DNA from: Streptomyces sp. HUAS 15-9
GTDB taxonomy: Bacteria > Actinomycetota > Actinomycetes > Streptomycetales > Streptomycetaceae
Reading direction: 5' to 3'
Length of the DNA: 64,000 bases
NCBI RefSeq assembly: GCF_025642155.1
Contig: NZ_CP106798.1
Coordinates: 5,766,001-5,830,000, forward strand
Below the pieces are notes generated by a model. That model saw only the letters and a program-made list of their open reading frames with translations, was not told where the DNA came from and ran no database searches. Shown one piece after another: positions 1 through 8,127 of this stretch (position 1 is its first letter; each line of letters starts with the position of its first letter). The position numbers and the translations under genes are program-made.

Positions 1-181
1 GGGCGCGCTGGAGCTGCCCGCGGATGAGCTCCTCGGCGGCCTTGTCCGCTTCGCTCACCGGGGTCATGTCCGGCTTGGTCTCGACCTTGAGGTCGAGCGC
101 CTTGAAACGGTCCATGGTGGCGGCGTCGGCCGCGTCCGCGAGGACGTGGGCGAGGCGGAGGTCGTCAAGGTAGTCCGGCAT
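1..181 (-). CDS. hisN: Histidinol-phosphatase, inositol-monophosphatase type (N-terminal part)
   Basis: The minus strand encodes about 60 residues beginning MPDYLDDLRLAHVLADAADA and containing KPDMTPVSEADKAAEELIR, the usual opening of actinobacterial inositol-monophosphatase-fold histidinol-phosphatases. These cytoplasmic metal-dependent enzymes remove phosphate from histidinol phosphate in histidine synthesis. The catalytic metal motifs lie beyond the left edge and cannot be checked. The start is the ATG whose complement is at 179-181, next to the repeat-rich spacer. A generic inositol-1-phosphatase is the alternative. Confidence 0.75.
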   Translation of the reverse strand, partial: MPDYLDDLRLAHVLADAADAATMDRFKALDLKVETKPDMTPVSEADKAAEELIRGQLQRA

Positions 182-204
182 GGGACGAACGGTATCCGCC
201 GTGG

Positions 205-612
205 TCGCCGCACGGCTACACGGGGCCGTTCGGCGAAGGCGCCTGAGCCGTGTCGGGGGTCGTTCGGCGAAGATGCCTCAGTCGTGTCCGGGCTGTTCCG
301 TAAGGACGTCCCGGCCGTGTCCAGGGTCGTTCCGCGAAGATGCCCCGGTCGTGTCGGGGGTCGTTCGGCGGAGATGCCTCAGTCGTGTCCGGGCTGTTCC
401 GTAAGGACGTCCCGGCCGTGTCCAGGGTCGTTCGGCAAAGGTGCCTCAACCGTGTCCGGGGCCGTTCGGCAACACGCCCCGACCGTGTCCGGAGTCGTTC
501 CGCGAAGGCGCCCCACCCGTGTCCGGGACCGTGCCGCAAAGGTGCCCCAGCCGCGGCCGGGAACAGTCCGCGAGACGCCCCAGCCGCGTCCGGTGACGTT
601 CCGTGAGAAACA
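205..612. repeat. Minisatellite of degenerate 33-35 bp units
   Basis: About twelve tandem units share the pattern cgtgtccgggg, then tcgttccgcgaa, then gatgccccgg, with unit ends near 249, 283, 316, 350, 384 and 417 and onward. Positions 250 to about 333 recur almost unchanged at 351 to about 434, a three-unit duplication offset by 101 bp. Frames stay open through the array only because units are close to 33 bp; the translations are Arg/Pro/Ser-rich low complexity and are not counted as genes. The array fills most of the hisN-tetR spacer. Confidence 0.85.
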
Positions 613-681
613 CTCCAACCGCGGCCAGCAGCGCCCCGCGTGCGGTGGCCGAAGGGCGCCCCTCGGTACCCTCGCGAACCC

Positions 682-710
682 TTGACAGTGCATTCGTGCG
701 CGTCAAATCT
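682..710 (+). promoter_or_regulatory. Putative promoter with inverted repeat ahead of the TetR gene
   Basis: TTGACA at 682-687 is followed 17 bp later by AAATCT at 705-710, a possible sigma-70-like promoter. The -35 box forms one arm of TTGAC-N15-GTCAA (682-706), which suits autoregulation by the TetR-type product encoded at 744. The arms are only 5 bp, so the operator is tentative. Confidence 0.4.
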
Positions 711-743
711 GGGCGCAGAGCCGCTCGCCCCAGGGAGGCGATG

Positions 744-1355
744 ATGCCTGCAGCGCGGGAATCCCTACTGGACGCCGCGTACACGGCGCTTGCGCGTCGG
801 CCGTGGTCCGCCGTGCGGATGGTGGATGTGGCGGCTGCGGCCGGGGTGTCCCGGCAGACGCTGTACAACGAGTTCGGGAGCAAGGAGGGGCTGGCCAGGG
901 CGCTGGTGCGCAGGGAGGCCGACGGATATCTCGCGGGGGTGGAGCGCGCCCTCGCCAGTTACTCCGAACCCTGGGACCGGCTGACCGCCACCGCCGAGTG
1001 GACCGCCTCGGCCGCCCGCGAGAACGACCTCGTGCGCGCCATGCTCACCGGTTGCTGGAGCGAGCGTCTGCCCGCGCCGACCCTCTCCGCCGTGCCCTCC
1101 GCCTCGGCCGTACCGGCACAGCGCCGGGCGGACGGCCCGCTGCCGTCGCCGGGGGACTTCGTGCAGATCGTGCGGGACCGGGCGGTGGCTGTGCTCGCCG
1201 GGCCCGGCGGTGGCGGTGCGCGGGGCGACGGCGGCGAGCTCACCCGGTCCTGCGAACTCGTCGTACGCCTCGCCCTGTCCTTCGTGGCCGCGCCGCCGGG
1301 GGAGGGCGGGATCGCCGAACTGGTGCGGGGCGCCCTCCACCGGCAGTCGGCGTGA
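744..1355 (+). CDS. TetR/AcrR-family transcriptional regulator
   Basis: This 203-residue protein carries a typical N-terminal TetR helix-turn-helix (VDVAAAAGVSRQTLYNEFGS, roughly residues 30-50) followed by a helical ligand domain with an Ala/Pro/Gly-rich insert near residues 120-160. The start at 744 sits 5 nt after GGAGG (734-738); an adjacent in-frame ATG at 741 is possible. It faces a small multidrug-resistance exporter on the opposite strand, so it may control that gene, itself or both. The ligand is unknown. Confidence 0.85.
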   Translation: MPAARESLLDAAYTALARRPWSAVRMVDVAAAAGVSRQTLYNEFGSKEGLARALVRREADGYLAGVERALASYSEPWDRLTATAEWTASAARENDLVRAMLTGCWSERLPAPTLSAVPSASAVPAQRRADGPLPSPGDFVQIVRDRAVAVLAGPGGGGARGDGGELTRSCELVVRLALSFVAAPPGEGGIAELVRGALHRQSA

Positions 1356-1431
1356 CCCTTCCCCGGTCGTCCCCCGAACCCGCCCCGGAGGCAAGGGGGT
1401 TCGGGAGCGTGCCGTACGAGCGGTGCGCCGT

Positions 1432-1755
1432 CTAGCGGGCCGAGCCCGACAGCTGCAGGCCGATCACGCCGATGATGACGAGGCTGATCGAGACGATCTT
1501 CAGTGTCGAGACCAGGTCGCCGAGGAAGGCCATGCCGTAGATCGCGGTGCCCGCCGCGCCGATGCCGGTCCACACCGCGTAGGCGGGGCCCACGTCCAGC
1601 TTCCTCAGGGAAAGGGTCAGCAGACCGAAGCTTCCCAGGGCGAAGACGCAGAACGCGATCGTGGGCCACAGCCGGGTGAAGCCGTGGGAGAGCTTGAGGG
1701 ACACGGCGAAACCGGTCTCCAGCATTCCGGCCACGATGACCAGCAGCCACGCCAT
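1432..1755 (-). CDS. Small multidrug-resistance transporter, SugE/Gdx-like
   Basis: This 107-residue protein has four hydrophobic helices and the SMR signature: membrane-embedded Glu in GMLETGFAVSLKLSHGFTRL and the AYAVWTGIGAAGTAIYG segment. The SMR family works as antiparallel dimers exchanging cations for protons; the HGFTRLWP motif resembles SugE/Gdx proteins, which export guanidinium-type compounds, more than EmrE. The ATG at 1755 follows a GGAGGA ribosome site. It is convergent with the TetR gene at 744 and may be its target. Substrate assignment is by family only. Confidence 0.85.
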   Translation of the reverse strand: MAWLLVIVAGMLETGFAVSLKLSHGFTRLWPTIAFCVFALGSFGLLTLSLRKLDVGPAYAVWTGIGAAGTAIYGMAFLGDLVSTLKIVSISLVIIGVIGLQLSGSAR

Positions 1756-1791
1756 GTGCTGTCCTCCCGTAGGTCCGGCTCGGTGCGATTG

Positions 1792-1830
1792 TGCACGTAC
1801 CGGACTATGCACTTACCGGACTCGCGTCAA
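1792..1830 (-). promoter_or_regulatory. Promoter of the SMR gene with a duplicated 15 bp operator-like repeat
   Basis: On the minus strand TTGACG (1825-1830) and TAGTCC (1802-1807) are separated by 17 bp. Two direct repeats, TGCACgTACCGGACT at 1792-1806 and TGCACtTACCGGACT at 1808-1822 read on the plus strand, differ at one base and are spaced 16 bp apart, covering the -10 box and spacer. This arrangement is typical of a repressor or activator site on one face of the helix. Confidence 0.55.
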
Positions 1831-1847
1831 GGCAAACAACGCGGTGG

Positions 1848-2858
1848 TCAGTCGCCTTCCTTGCTCTCCCGCGTCGCCAGCAGCCGGCGCAGCGAATACA
1901 GCCGTGCCGGGTCCGCGTGACCCTCGGCCACCCACTCGTCCAGCGCGCAGTCCGGCTCGTCGTGACTGCACGCGCGCGGGCAGCCCTCGGTGCCGGGCTC
2001 CAGGTCCGGGAAGGCGTGGATGACCCGGGACGGGTCGATGTGCGCGAGGCCGAAGGACCGTACGCCCGGGGTGTCGACGACCCAGCCGTTCGCGCCGGTG
2101 AGCGGCAGCGCGAGCGCCGAGGTCGTGGTGTGGCGGCCGCGGCCCGTCACCGCGTTCACCCGGCCCGTCGTACGGCGGCGGTCCTGCGGGACGAGAGCGT
2201 TGACCAGGGTCGTCTTGCCCACGCCCGAGTGACCCACGAACGCCGTGATCTTGCCGTCGAGGTGCTCGCGGACGCGGTCGGCCGCGTCGCCGTTCTCCAA
2301 CTCCTCGCGGCTGGTGACGACGTAGGGGATGTCCAGGTCTCCGTAGAGCTCCAGCAGCTTGTCTGGCGGGGCCAGGTCCGACTTGGTCATCACCAGCAGG
2401 GGTTCGAGGCCGCCGTCGTAGGCCGCGACCAGACAGCGGTCGATCAGGCGGGGGCGCGGCTCCGGGTCGGCCAGGGCCGTGACGATGGCCAGCTGGTCGG
2501 CGTTGGCGACGACCACGCGCTCGTACGGGTCGTCGTCGTCGGCGGTCCGGCGCAGCAGCGAGGTGCGCTCCTCGATGCGGACGATACGGGCGAGGGTGTC
2601 CTTCTTCCCGGACAGATCGCCGACGAGGGCCACCCGGTCGCCGACCACCGCCGCCTTGCGGCCAAGTTCACGGGCCTTCATCGCCACGATCGGCATGTCG
2701 TCGACGAGGCAGGTCAGACGGCCCCGGTCCACGGTGAGGACCATGCCCTCGGCGGCGTCCTCGTGTTTCGGGCGGATGTTCGTGCGAGGCCGGTTGCCCT
2801 TGCGGTTCGGGCGGCTGCGGATGTCGTCCTCGTCGGTGTGCTTGCCGTAGCGGCGCAT
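1848..2858 (-). CDS. rsgA: Ribosome small-subunit-dependent GTPase A
   Basis: RsgA is a circularly permuted GTPase that releases maturation factors from the 30S subunit. The 336-residue protein has a basic N-terminus, an OB-fold region, then G-motifs in permuted order: TKSD (G4-like), GHSGVGKTTLVNAL (P-loop) and DTPGVRSFG (G3). The C-terminus has the zinc-binding GCPRACSHDEPDC pattern. It lies 13 bp downstream of aroA on the same strand, so the two are probably cotranscribed. Confidence 0.93.
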   Translation of the reverse strand: MRRYGKHTDEDDIRSRPNRKGNRPRTNIRPKHEDAAEGMVLTVDRGRLTCLVDDMPIVAMKARELGRKAAVVGDRVALVGDLSGKKDTLARIVRIEERTSLLRRTADDDDPYERVVVANADQLAIVTALADPEPRPRLIDRCLVAAYDGGLEPLLVMTKSDLAPPDKLLELYGDLDIPYVVTSREELENGDAADRVREHLDGKITAFVGHSGVGKTTLVNALVPQDRRRTTGRVNAVTGRGRHTTTSALALPLTGANGWVVDTPGVRSFGLAHIDPSRVIHAFPDLEPGTEGCPRACSHDEPDCALDEWVAEGHADPARLYSLRRLLATRESKEGD

Positions 2859-2871
2859 GGCGGTCGGTCCC

Positions 2872-4197
2872 CTACGCCCTGTCGCTCCCGAGCATCCCGG
2901 CCCACATGTCGGGGAAGTCCGGCAGCGTCTTCGCCGTGGTCGCCACGTTCTCGATCTGCACGCCCTCGACCGCCAGGCCGATGATCGCGCCGGCGGTCGC
3001 CATGCGGTGGTCCTCGTAGGTGTGGAAGACGCCGCCGTGCAGTCGGCGCGGGCGGATGTGCAGGCCGTCGGCCGTCTCGGTGACGTCGCCGCCGAGCTCG
3101 TTGATCTCCTTGGTGAGCGCGGCCAGCCGGTCCGTCTCGTGCAGGCGCAGATGGGCCACGCCCCGCAGGGTGGAGGGGGAGTCCGCGAGGGCGGCGACCG
3201 CCGCGATGCCCGGGGTCAGCTCGCCCACGTCGCTCAGGTCGACATCGATGCCGTGGATGGCACCCGAACCGGTGAACTCCAGCCCGTACTCGGTCAGTTC
3301 GCAGGAACCGCCCATTTCGGTGAAGATCTCGCGCAGCCGGTCACCCGGCTGGGTCGTCCGGGACGGCCAGTCCGGGACGAGCACCTTGCCGCCGGTGACC
3401 AGGGCCGCCGCCAGGAACGGCTGAGCGTTGGACAGGTCCGGCTCGATGGTCAGGTCGCGGCCGAGCAGGGCGCCCGGGGTGACCCGCCACACGTTCGGCT
3501 CGCCGCCCGACTCCGGGGTGTCCACCTGGGCGCCGACCGCGCGCAGCATGTCCACCGTCATCCGGATGTGCGGCATGGAGGGCAGCGAGGCGCCGATGTG
3601 GCGGACCTCGACGCCCTGGTTGAAGCGCGGTCCCGACAGCAGCAGCGCGGACACGAACTGCGACGAGGACGAGGCGTCGATCGACACCGGGCCGCCGTCC
3701 AGCGCGCCCCCGCCGTGCACGGTCAGCGGCAGCGCGCCCCGGCCGTCGTCGTCGATCCGGGCGCCGAGCGCGCGCAGCGCGTCGATCACGCCGTTCAGGG
3801 GACGCTCGTACGACCGCGGGTCGCCGTCGAAGCGGACGGGGCCGTCGGCCAGCGCGGCGACCGGCGGAAGGAAGCGCATGACCGTGCCGGCGTTGCCGAC
3901 GTCGACGGTGGCCGGGCCGTGCAGGCCCGTGGGGAGGACGCGCCAGGCCTCTCCGGAGCCGTCGGGGCCCACGCCTTCCTCGATGCCGACGCCCATGGCA
4001 CGCAGGGCACCGGCCATCAGCAGCGTGTCGCGGGACCGCAGGGGGCGGCGCAGCCAGCCGGGCTCGGAGGCGAGGGCGGCGAGCACCAGGGCGCGGTTGG
4101 TGACGGACTTGGACCCGGGCACGTGGACCGTCGCGTCGACGGCTCCGCTCGCGTGCGGGGCGGGCCAGAGGGCGGTGTGCGCGGGGTTCGGGGCCAT
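2872..4197 (-). CDS. aroA: 3-phosphoshikimate 1-carboxyvinyltransferase (EPSP synthase)
   Basis: This cytoplasmic enzyme joins phosphoenolpyruvate to shikimate 3-phosphate in aromatic amino-acid synthesis. The 441-residue length is normal. Diagnostic segments are [17 protein letters not shown] near residue 27 (substrate-binding Lys and Ser), [12 protein letters not shown], the [19 protein letters not shown] region, and [12 protein letters not shown] plus [11 protein letters not shown] near the C-terminus. The start follows a purine-rich AAGGAGG-type site in the sequence complementary to 4209-4220. It is the first gene of an aroA-rsgA unit. Confidence 0.95.
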   Translation of the reverse strand: MAPNPAHTALWPAPHASGAVDATVHVPGSKSVTNRALVLAALASEPGWLRRPLRSRDTLLMAGALRAMGVGIEEGVGPDGSGEAWRVLPTGLHGPATVDVGNAGTVMRFLPPVAALADGPVRFDGDPRSYERPLNGVIDALRALGARIDDDGRGALPLTVHGGGALDGGPVSIDASSSSQFVSALLLSGPRFNQGVEVRHIGASLPSMPHIRMTVDMLRAVGAQVDTPESGGEPNVWRVTPGALLGRDLTIEPDLSNAQPFLAAALVTGGKVLVPDWPSRTTQPGDRLREIFTEMGGSCELTEYGLEFTGSGAIHGIDVDLSDVGELTPGIAAVAALADSPSTLRGVAHLRLHETDRLAALTKEINELGGDVTETADGLHIRPRRLHGGVFHTYEDHRMATAGAIIGLAVEGVQIENVATTAKTLPDFPDMWAGMLGSDRA

Positions 4198-4360
4198 AGG
4201 GCCACTTTATAAGGAGGCCGTGGTTCGGGTGCGGCGCCGTTGCGGCTGGTGGCGCCCGCGCGGCGGGGCCGTGAATCGTCCAGGTCCCGTGCCCCTGGGC
4301 TGTTCGGGGCGCCTTCTCGTCCCCTCGGCAGCCGGATGTCGTCCCTCCCGCGGTCGGCTG

Positions 4361-5083
4361 TCATCCCTCCAGCAGCCGGCTGCCCCCGATGAACAGCGAG
4401 CACAGTGACACCGCGTGGAACAGGAACAGCCACAGGCCCGCGGGGACGTGCGTCAGGCGGGACAGTTGGTCCGCGTCCGAGTCGCCCGCTCCACCGCGTG
4501 CACGCTTGACCTGGAGTTCGAAGGCCGGGCGCACCCCGCCGAACAGCAGGAACCACACCACCGCATAAGCGAACGCCGCCTGCACCTGGGGACCGGCGAG
4601 CCAGGACACCAGCAGGAAGGCCGCGCCCGTGACGATCACCGTCAGCGCCCCGTAGGCGTTCCGGATCATGAGCAGCATGGCGACGAGCAGGGCGGTCGCC
4701 GCCCACAGCAGCAGCGTGATGTGCCCGGCGGCCAGCAGCGCGGCGCCACCCAGGCCCAGCAGCGGGGGAGCGGTGTAGCCGGCCGCCGCGGTGAGGATCA
4801 TGCCCGGGCCGGTCGGCTTGCCCCGGCTCACGGTCAGGCCACTGGTGTCGGAGTGCAGGCGTATGCCCGTCAATCGGCGGCCGGTGACCAGCGCCACCAG
4901 GCCGTGGCCGCCCTCGTGGGCGATGGTGATCGCGTTGCGCGCGACGCGCCACACGGAGGGCGGGACGACCGCGGCGAGCGCGGCGACCAGGGTGGCGATC
5001 ACCACCCACAGATCGGGGTCGGGCTGGGTGCCGACGAGACGGTCCCAGAGGTCGGGCAGCGCGGTGGCGGCGGTGCTGTCCAT
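4361..5083 (-). CDS. M50B-like membrane metalloprotease
   Basis: The 240-residue protein contains HEGGHGLVALVTGR (a HExxH zinc site) just after a first membrane helix, followed by about five more hydrophobic segments. This resembles the peptidase M50B-like family found across actinobacteria. It would act in the cytoplasmic membrane as an intramembrane peptidase, but no substrate can be inferred. The second conserved metal-ligand motif of well-studied site-2 proteases is not obvious, so activity is not assured. It stands alone between aroA and the hemerythrin gene. Confidence 0.75.
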   Translation of the reverse strand: MDSTAATALPDLWDRLVGTQPDPDLWVVIATLVAALAAVVPPSVWRVARNAITIAHEGGHGLVALVTGRRLTGIRLHSDTSGLTVSRGKPTGPGMILTAAAGYTAPPLLGLGGAALLAAGHITLLLWAATALLVAMLLMIRNAYGALTVIVTGAAFLLVSWLAGPQVQAAFAYAVVWFLLFGGVRPAFELQVKRARGGAGDSDADQLSRLTHVPAGLWLFLFHAVSLCSLFIGGSRLLEG

Positions 5084-5205
5084 GTGTGCTGTTGCTCCCT
5101 CTGGTCGTTCGGAGGCTGGCAGTGTGGCACGTATGCGCGGACGGTATCTGAGACGCCGACGTGGCAGAGACCGTTCCTGACGGTAAACGTGCAGGTCACA
5201 GCGTT

Positions 5206-5231
5206 AGAGCCCCGGAGTGATCCGGGGCTCT
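5206..5231 (-). terminator. Rho-independent-like hairpin downstream of the hemerythrin gene
   Basis: AGAGCCCCGGA (5206-5216) pairs perfectly with TCCGGGGCTCT (5221-5231) across a GTGA loop, giving an 11 bp stem. It lies downstream of the minus-strand gene ending at 5348 and upstream of the M50 gene start, so it should end the hemerythrin transcript. Confidence 0.7.
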
Positions 5232-5347
5232 TCCATCGAACGACTGCCCGCGCAGAACACGCCGATCGCGCCGAACGCGCCGCGTGTGTCGAGCGCGTGC
5301 CGACTCGCCGGGGTCGCGCCCGCCCGGCCGTAGCCCGCCCGTGGCGG

Positions 5348-6139
5348 TCAGCGGTGCGTGAGCAGCAGGCGCCACGCGTCGGGGCCGCGCTGGAGGTACT
5401 CCACCGCGAACGCGCCCGGGTGACGGTCCTCGATCTGGCCCAGCAGGGGCAGCGGGTCGTGCGGCGCGACCAGGATCATCGCCCGCCCGGAGGGCACCGC
5501 GGCGATCGCACCGAACACCGTGGCGTGCCGCAGCGAGTGCGGGACGTCGCGTACGTCAAGCTCGGGCACGTCCGTCTCGTCCGAACCGCCGCAGCCGCAG
5601 GTGCCACCGCAGCCACCGCCGGACGTCTCTCCGTGCTCGTGACCGTGGCCGTGCTCGTGGCCGAGGATGTCGTGCATGCCCTCCAGGAGTCCGGCGAGGG
5701 AGATGTCCGGGGAACCGGCCACCAGCGGCAGGATCAGGGTGTTCTCCTTCTCCAGGTGCTCCTCGAACAGCACCTGCAGCGCCCGGCCGTCGGTCGCCGC
5801 CTGCACGGCCGAACCGGCGGTGCGCAGCGCCTCGACGAGCGCGTGAATCCTGCGGTGCTCGGCGAGCATGCCGTCGATCAGGAGGCGCGCGGCGGGCAGG
5901 TCGTGGGCCACGGGGTAGAGGGTCTCCTCCTCGGCGGCCGCGTGCGGCACCAGGTCGCGCTCGCAGAAGGCGACCAGTTCCGCACGGATGCGGTCCGCCG
6001 CCTCCGGGTCGCGCTCCGCGGCCGCGATCAGCATCGCGACCCGTCCGGCCAGGTCACCCGCCAGTTGCGTGTGGTGCGCCTCGACGGCTTCGACGGCCGC
6101 CGCGTCCTGGGGGTCCGATGCGATGGTCAGGGTGCTCAT
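5348..6139 (-). CDS. Hemerythrin-domain protein with C-terminal DUF2249
   Basis: The 263-residue protein has an N-terminal HHE hemerythrin-like bundle (about residues 20-165: EAHHTQLAGDL, PHAAAEEETLYP, EHRRIHALVEAL, FEEHLEKENTLILP) that should hold a di-iron site binding O2 or NO. A short linker is crowded with metal ligands (HEHGHGHEHG, then GGGCGGTCGCGG). The last 80 residues are a DUF2249 domain. The start is set at the ATG complementary to 6137-6139 because it matches the hemerythrin N-terminus; upstream codons overlap the divergent regulator. The neighbours suggest a role in nitric-oxide handling. Confidence 0.85.
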   Translation of the reverse strand: MSTLTIASDPQDAAAVEAVEAHHTQLAGDLAGRVAMLIAAAERDPEAADRIRAELVAFCERDLVPHAAAEEETLYPVAHDLPAARLLIDGMLAEHRRIHALVEALRTAGSAVQAATDGRALQVLFEEHLEKENTLILPLVAGSPDISLAGLLEGMHDILGHEHGHGHEHGETSGGGCGGTCGCGGSDETDVPELDVRDVPHSLRHATVFGAIAAVPSGRAMILVAPHDPLPLLGQIEDRHPGAFAVEYLQRGPDAWRLLLTHR

Positions 6140-6191
6140 GAGGGTCGTCCTTCCAACGGCCGGCAGCCCGTCCCCGTTCGGTCCGGGCCCA

Positions 6192-6214
6192 TACTGCAAT
6201 ATAGTACGGACATG
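6192..6214. promoter_or_regulatory. Divergent promoter/operator with a leaderless start for the HTH regulator
   Basis: TACTGCAATATAGTA (6192-6206) has TACT/AGTA arms, and its right half contains the -10 hexamer TATAGT (6200-6205). The ATG of the rightward regulator is at 6212, only 6 nt past that -10, so the mRNA is probably leaderless. On the other strand the same AT-rich element can supply the -10 of the hemerythrin gene. Binding here would control both directions. Confidence 0.55.
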
Positions 6215-6952
6215 ACCGTGGAAAATAACGGACCGCTTCCCGGCAGCGGAACGAACCGCGTACCGCTGTCCCGGCAGCGCCGCGGTGTTCTGCAGTACCT
6301 GCGCGGCCAGGCCGCTCCCGTCACCGCGAGCGCGCTCGCCAAGGTGTGCGCGCTGCACGTCAACACCGTCCGCGAGCACCTGGACGCCCTGGTGGACGCC
6401 GGCCTCGCCACCCGTGAGTCGTCCAGCCCCTCCGGACGCGGCCGCCCCGCCTTCCGCTACCGGGCCCGCCCGCCGCAGGAGTCGCCCGCACGCGAATACG
6501 CCGGGCTCGCCGCCGTCCTCGCCGCGCAGATCGCCCGCTCCAGCGCCGACCCGCACCAGGAGGCCGTCACGGCAGGCGAGCAGTGGGGGCTCCTCCTCAC
6601 CGCCAGGCAGACGCCGACGGCGGATCCCGAGGAGGCGCGGACCCGGGTGCTGGACCTCCTGGAGGAGATCGGCTTCGCCCCGGAGGCGGACGCGGACTCA
6701 CGCCGAGTACGGCTGCGGCGCTGTCCGTTCGTGGAGACGGCGCGTGAACACCCCGGTGTCATCTGCGGTGTTCACGAGGGACTGGTCCGGTCCGCGCTCG
6801 CCGCGCTGGGCGTGGCGCCGCAGGACGTCGAGCTGCTGCCGTTCGCCGAACCGGACGCGTGCCGACTGCACTTGGGCCTGACCGAGCAGGCCGACGGTGA
6901 GGACGGTGCCGGGCACCCGGCCTCGGCCCGCACACCCGGGGCCGAGCGGTGA
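6212..6952 (+). CDS. HTH regulator with a SufR-like C-terminal cysteine cluster
   Basis: The 246-residue protein has a winged-helix N-terminus (VTASALAKVCALHVNTVREH, LDALVDAGLATR, GRGRPAFRY, residues 35-85). The C-terminal part carries C171, C185 and C217 (motif CPFVETAREHPGVICGVHEG). SufR-type repressors have a comparable cysteine set that binds an Fe-S cluster, so this is probably an Fe-S sensor of NO or redox state. It lies between the divergent hemerythrin gene and the nitrite-reductase gene and overlaps the next gene by ATGA. The cluster and ligand are inferred. Confidence 0.75.
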   Translation: MTVENNGPLPGSGTNRVPLSRQRRGVLQYLRGQAAPVTASALAKVCALHVNTVREHLDALVDAGLATRESSSPSGRGRPAFRYRARPPQESPAREYAGLAAVLAAQIARSSADPHQEAVTAGEQWGLLLTARQTPTADPEEARTRVLDLLEEIGFAPEADADSRRVRLRRCPFVETAREHPGVICGVHEGLVRSALAALGVAPQDVELLPFAEPDACRLHLGLTEQADGEDGAGHPASARTPGAER

Positions 6953-8127
6953 CCCCGGGGCCCGGCTCCGCCACCGGCAGCAGCGCCGCCCGGCGTACGG
7001 GCGCCCGCCGCGCACCCCTGCTGCTCGCCGCCGGTCTCTGCCTCCTCGCCGGTCTCGACGCCGCCCTCGGCCTGCTCGGCCTCCCGGCCCCGGTCACCGC
7101 CGACCGACTCCCGCAGGTGCACGGCGTGCTGATGGTGCTCGGCTTCGCCGGCACGCTGGTCTCGCTGGAACGCGCCGTCGCCCTGGGCCGTCCATGGGCC
7201 TATCTGGCCCCCGGCGGGCTCGGTGCCGGGGGCCTGTTGCTGCTCACTCCGGTCGACCTGGTCGTACCCCGGCTGCTGCTCGTCGTCGGATGCGCGACCC
7301 TGGTCGCCCTTTACGTGCGCTTCTGGCGCAGGCAGCCGAGCGCCGCCCTGCTCGCCCAGGCCGCGGGCGCCGTGCCGGCACTGGGCGCGGCGCTGCTGTG
7401 GCTGGGCGGGATCGACGTACCGGGCATGCTGCCCTGGCTGGTGGCCTTCCTCGTGCTGACCATCGCGGGGGAGCGGCTGGAACTCGCCCGGGTGGCCGTG
7501 CTGGCGCCCTCGGCGGAACAGACGTTCCTGGGCAGCGTCGGCGCGGTCGTCGCGGGCGTGGTCGCCACCCTGCTGTGGCCCGCGATCGGCACCGTACTGC
7601 TCGGCGCCGCACTGCTCTCCCTGGTCGCCTGGCTCTTCGTGCACGACGTCGCCCGCCGGCTGCTGCGCTCCACCGGCCTGCCCCGCTTCACCGCGGCGTG
7701 CCTGCTCGCCGGGTACGCCTGGCTGGGCCTGGCCGGCGCCCTGTGGCTGTTCACCGGGCCGGTCACCGAGGGCACGCGGTACGACGCGGTGGTGCACTGC
7801 GTGTTCCTGGGCTTCGTGATGTCGATGATCATGGCGCACGCCCCGGTGATCCTGCCCGCCGTCCTGCGCCGTCCCCTGCCCTACCACCCGGCACTCGCGG
7901 TGGCGGCCTGGCTGCTGCATCTGTCGCTGGCGCTGCGCGTGCTGATCGGTGACCTGCGGGACGTGCGGGGCGCCTGGCAGCTCGGCGGGGTGCTCAACAT
8001 CGTCGCCGTGCTGCTGTTCGTCGTATCGGCGGCCACCGCCTCCGTCATCGCCACGCGGCGCGCGTCGGCGACGGCCTCCGCGTCCGCCTCCGCGCCCACG
8101 CCCTCCGATCCGAGGACCCCCCGGTGA
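6949..8127 (+). CDS. Polytopic membrane protein of the nitrite-reductase operon
   Basis: The 392-residue protein has roughly ten to twelve hydrophobic helices. Conserved-looking polar positions inside helices include QVHGVLMVLGF, AVVHCVFLGFVMSMIMAHAPVI and AAWLLHLSLALRV. The His residues within helices recall NnrS-type heme-copper membrane proteins, a family linked to NO metabolism, but I cannot confirm membership. The C-terminus is an Ala/Ser-rich tail. It overlaps both neighbours by ATGA, so it is translationally coupled to the regulator and to the NirK fusion. Confidence 0.65.
   Translation: MTPGPGSATGSSAARRTGARRAPLLLAAGLCLLAGLDAALGLLGLPAPVTADRLPQVHGVLMVLGFAGTLVSLERAVALGRPWAYLAPGGLGAGGLLLLTPVDLVVPRLLLVVGCATLVALYVRFWRRQPSAALLAQAAGAVPALGAALLWLGGIDVPGMLPWLVAFLVLTIAGERLELARVAVLAPSAEQTFLGSVGAVVAGVVATLLWPAIGTVLLGAALLSLVAWLFVHDVARRLLRSTGLPRFTAACLLAGYAWLGLAGALWLFTGPVTEGTRYDAVVHCVFLGFVMSMIMAHAPVILPAVLRRPLPYHPALAVAAWLLHLSLALRVLIGDLRDVRGAWQLGGVLNIVAVLLFVVSAATASVIATRRASATASASASAPTPSDPRTPR

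Noticed and set aside
205..612. CRISPR array
   Set aside because: Units are contiguous and degenerate, with no unique spacers between constant repeats, and no cas genes are present.
146..685. Coding frames through the minisatellite on both strands
   Set aside because: Open only because the unit is close to a multiple of three. Several overlapping frames are equally open, and no ribosome site or family features are seen.
2857..4212. Long plus-strand frame opposite aroA
   Set aside because: It is an Arg/Gly/Val/His-rich shadow. The minus strand encodes a full-length EPSP synthase with all motifs.
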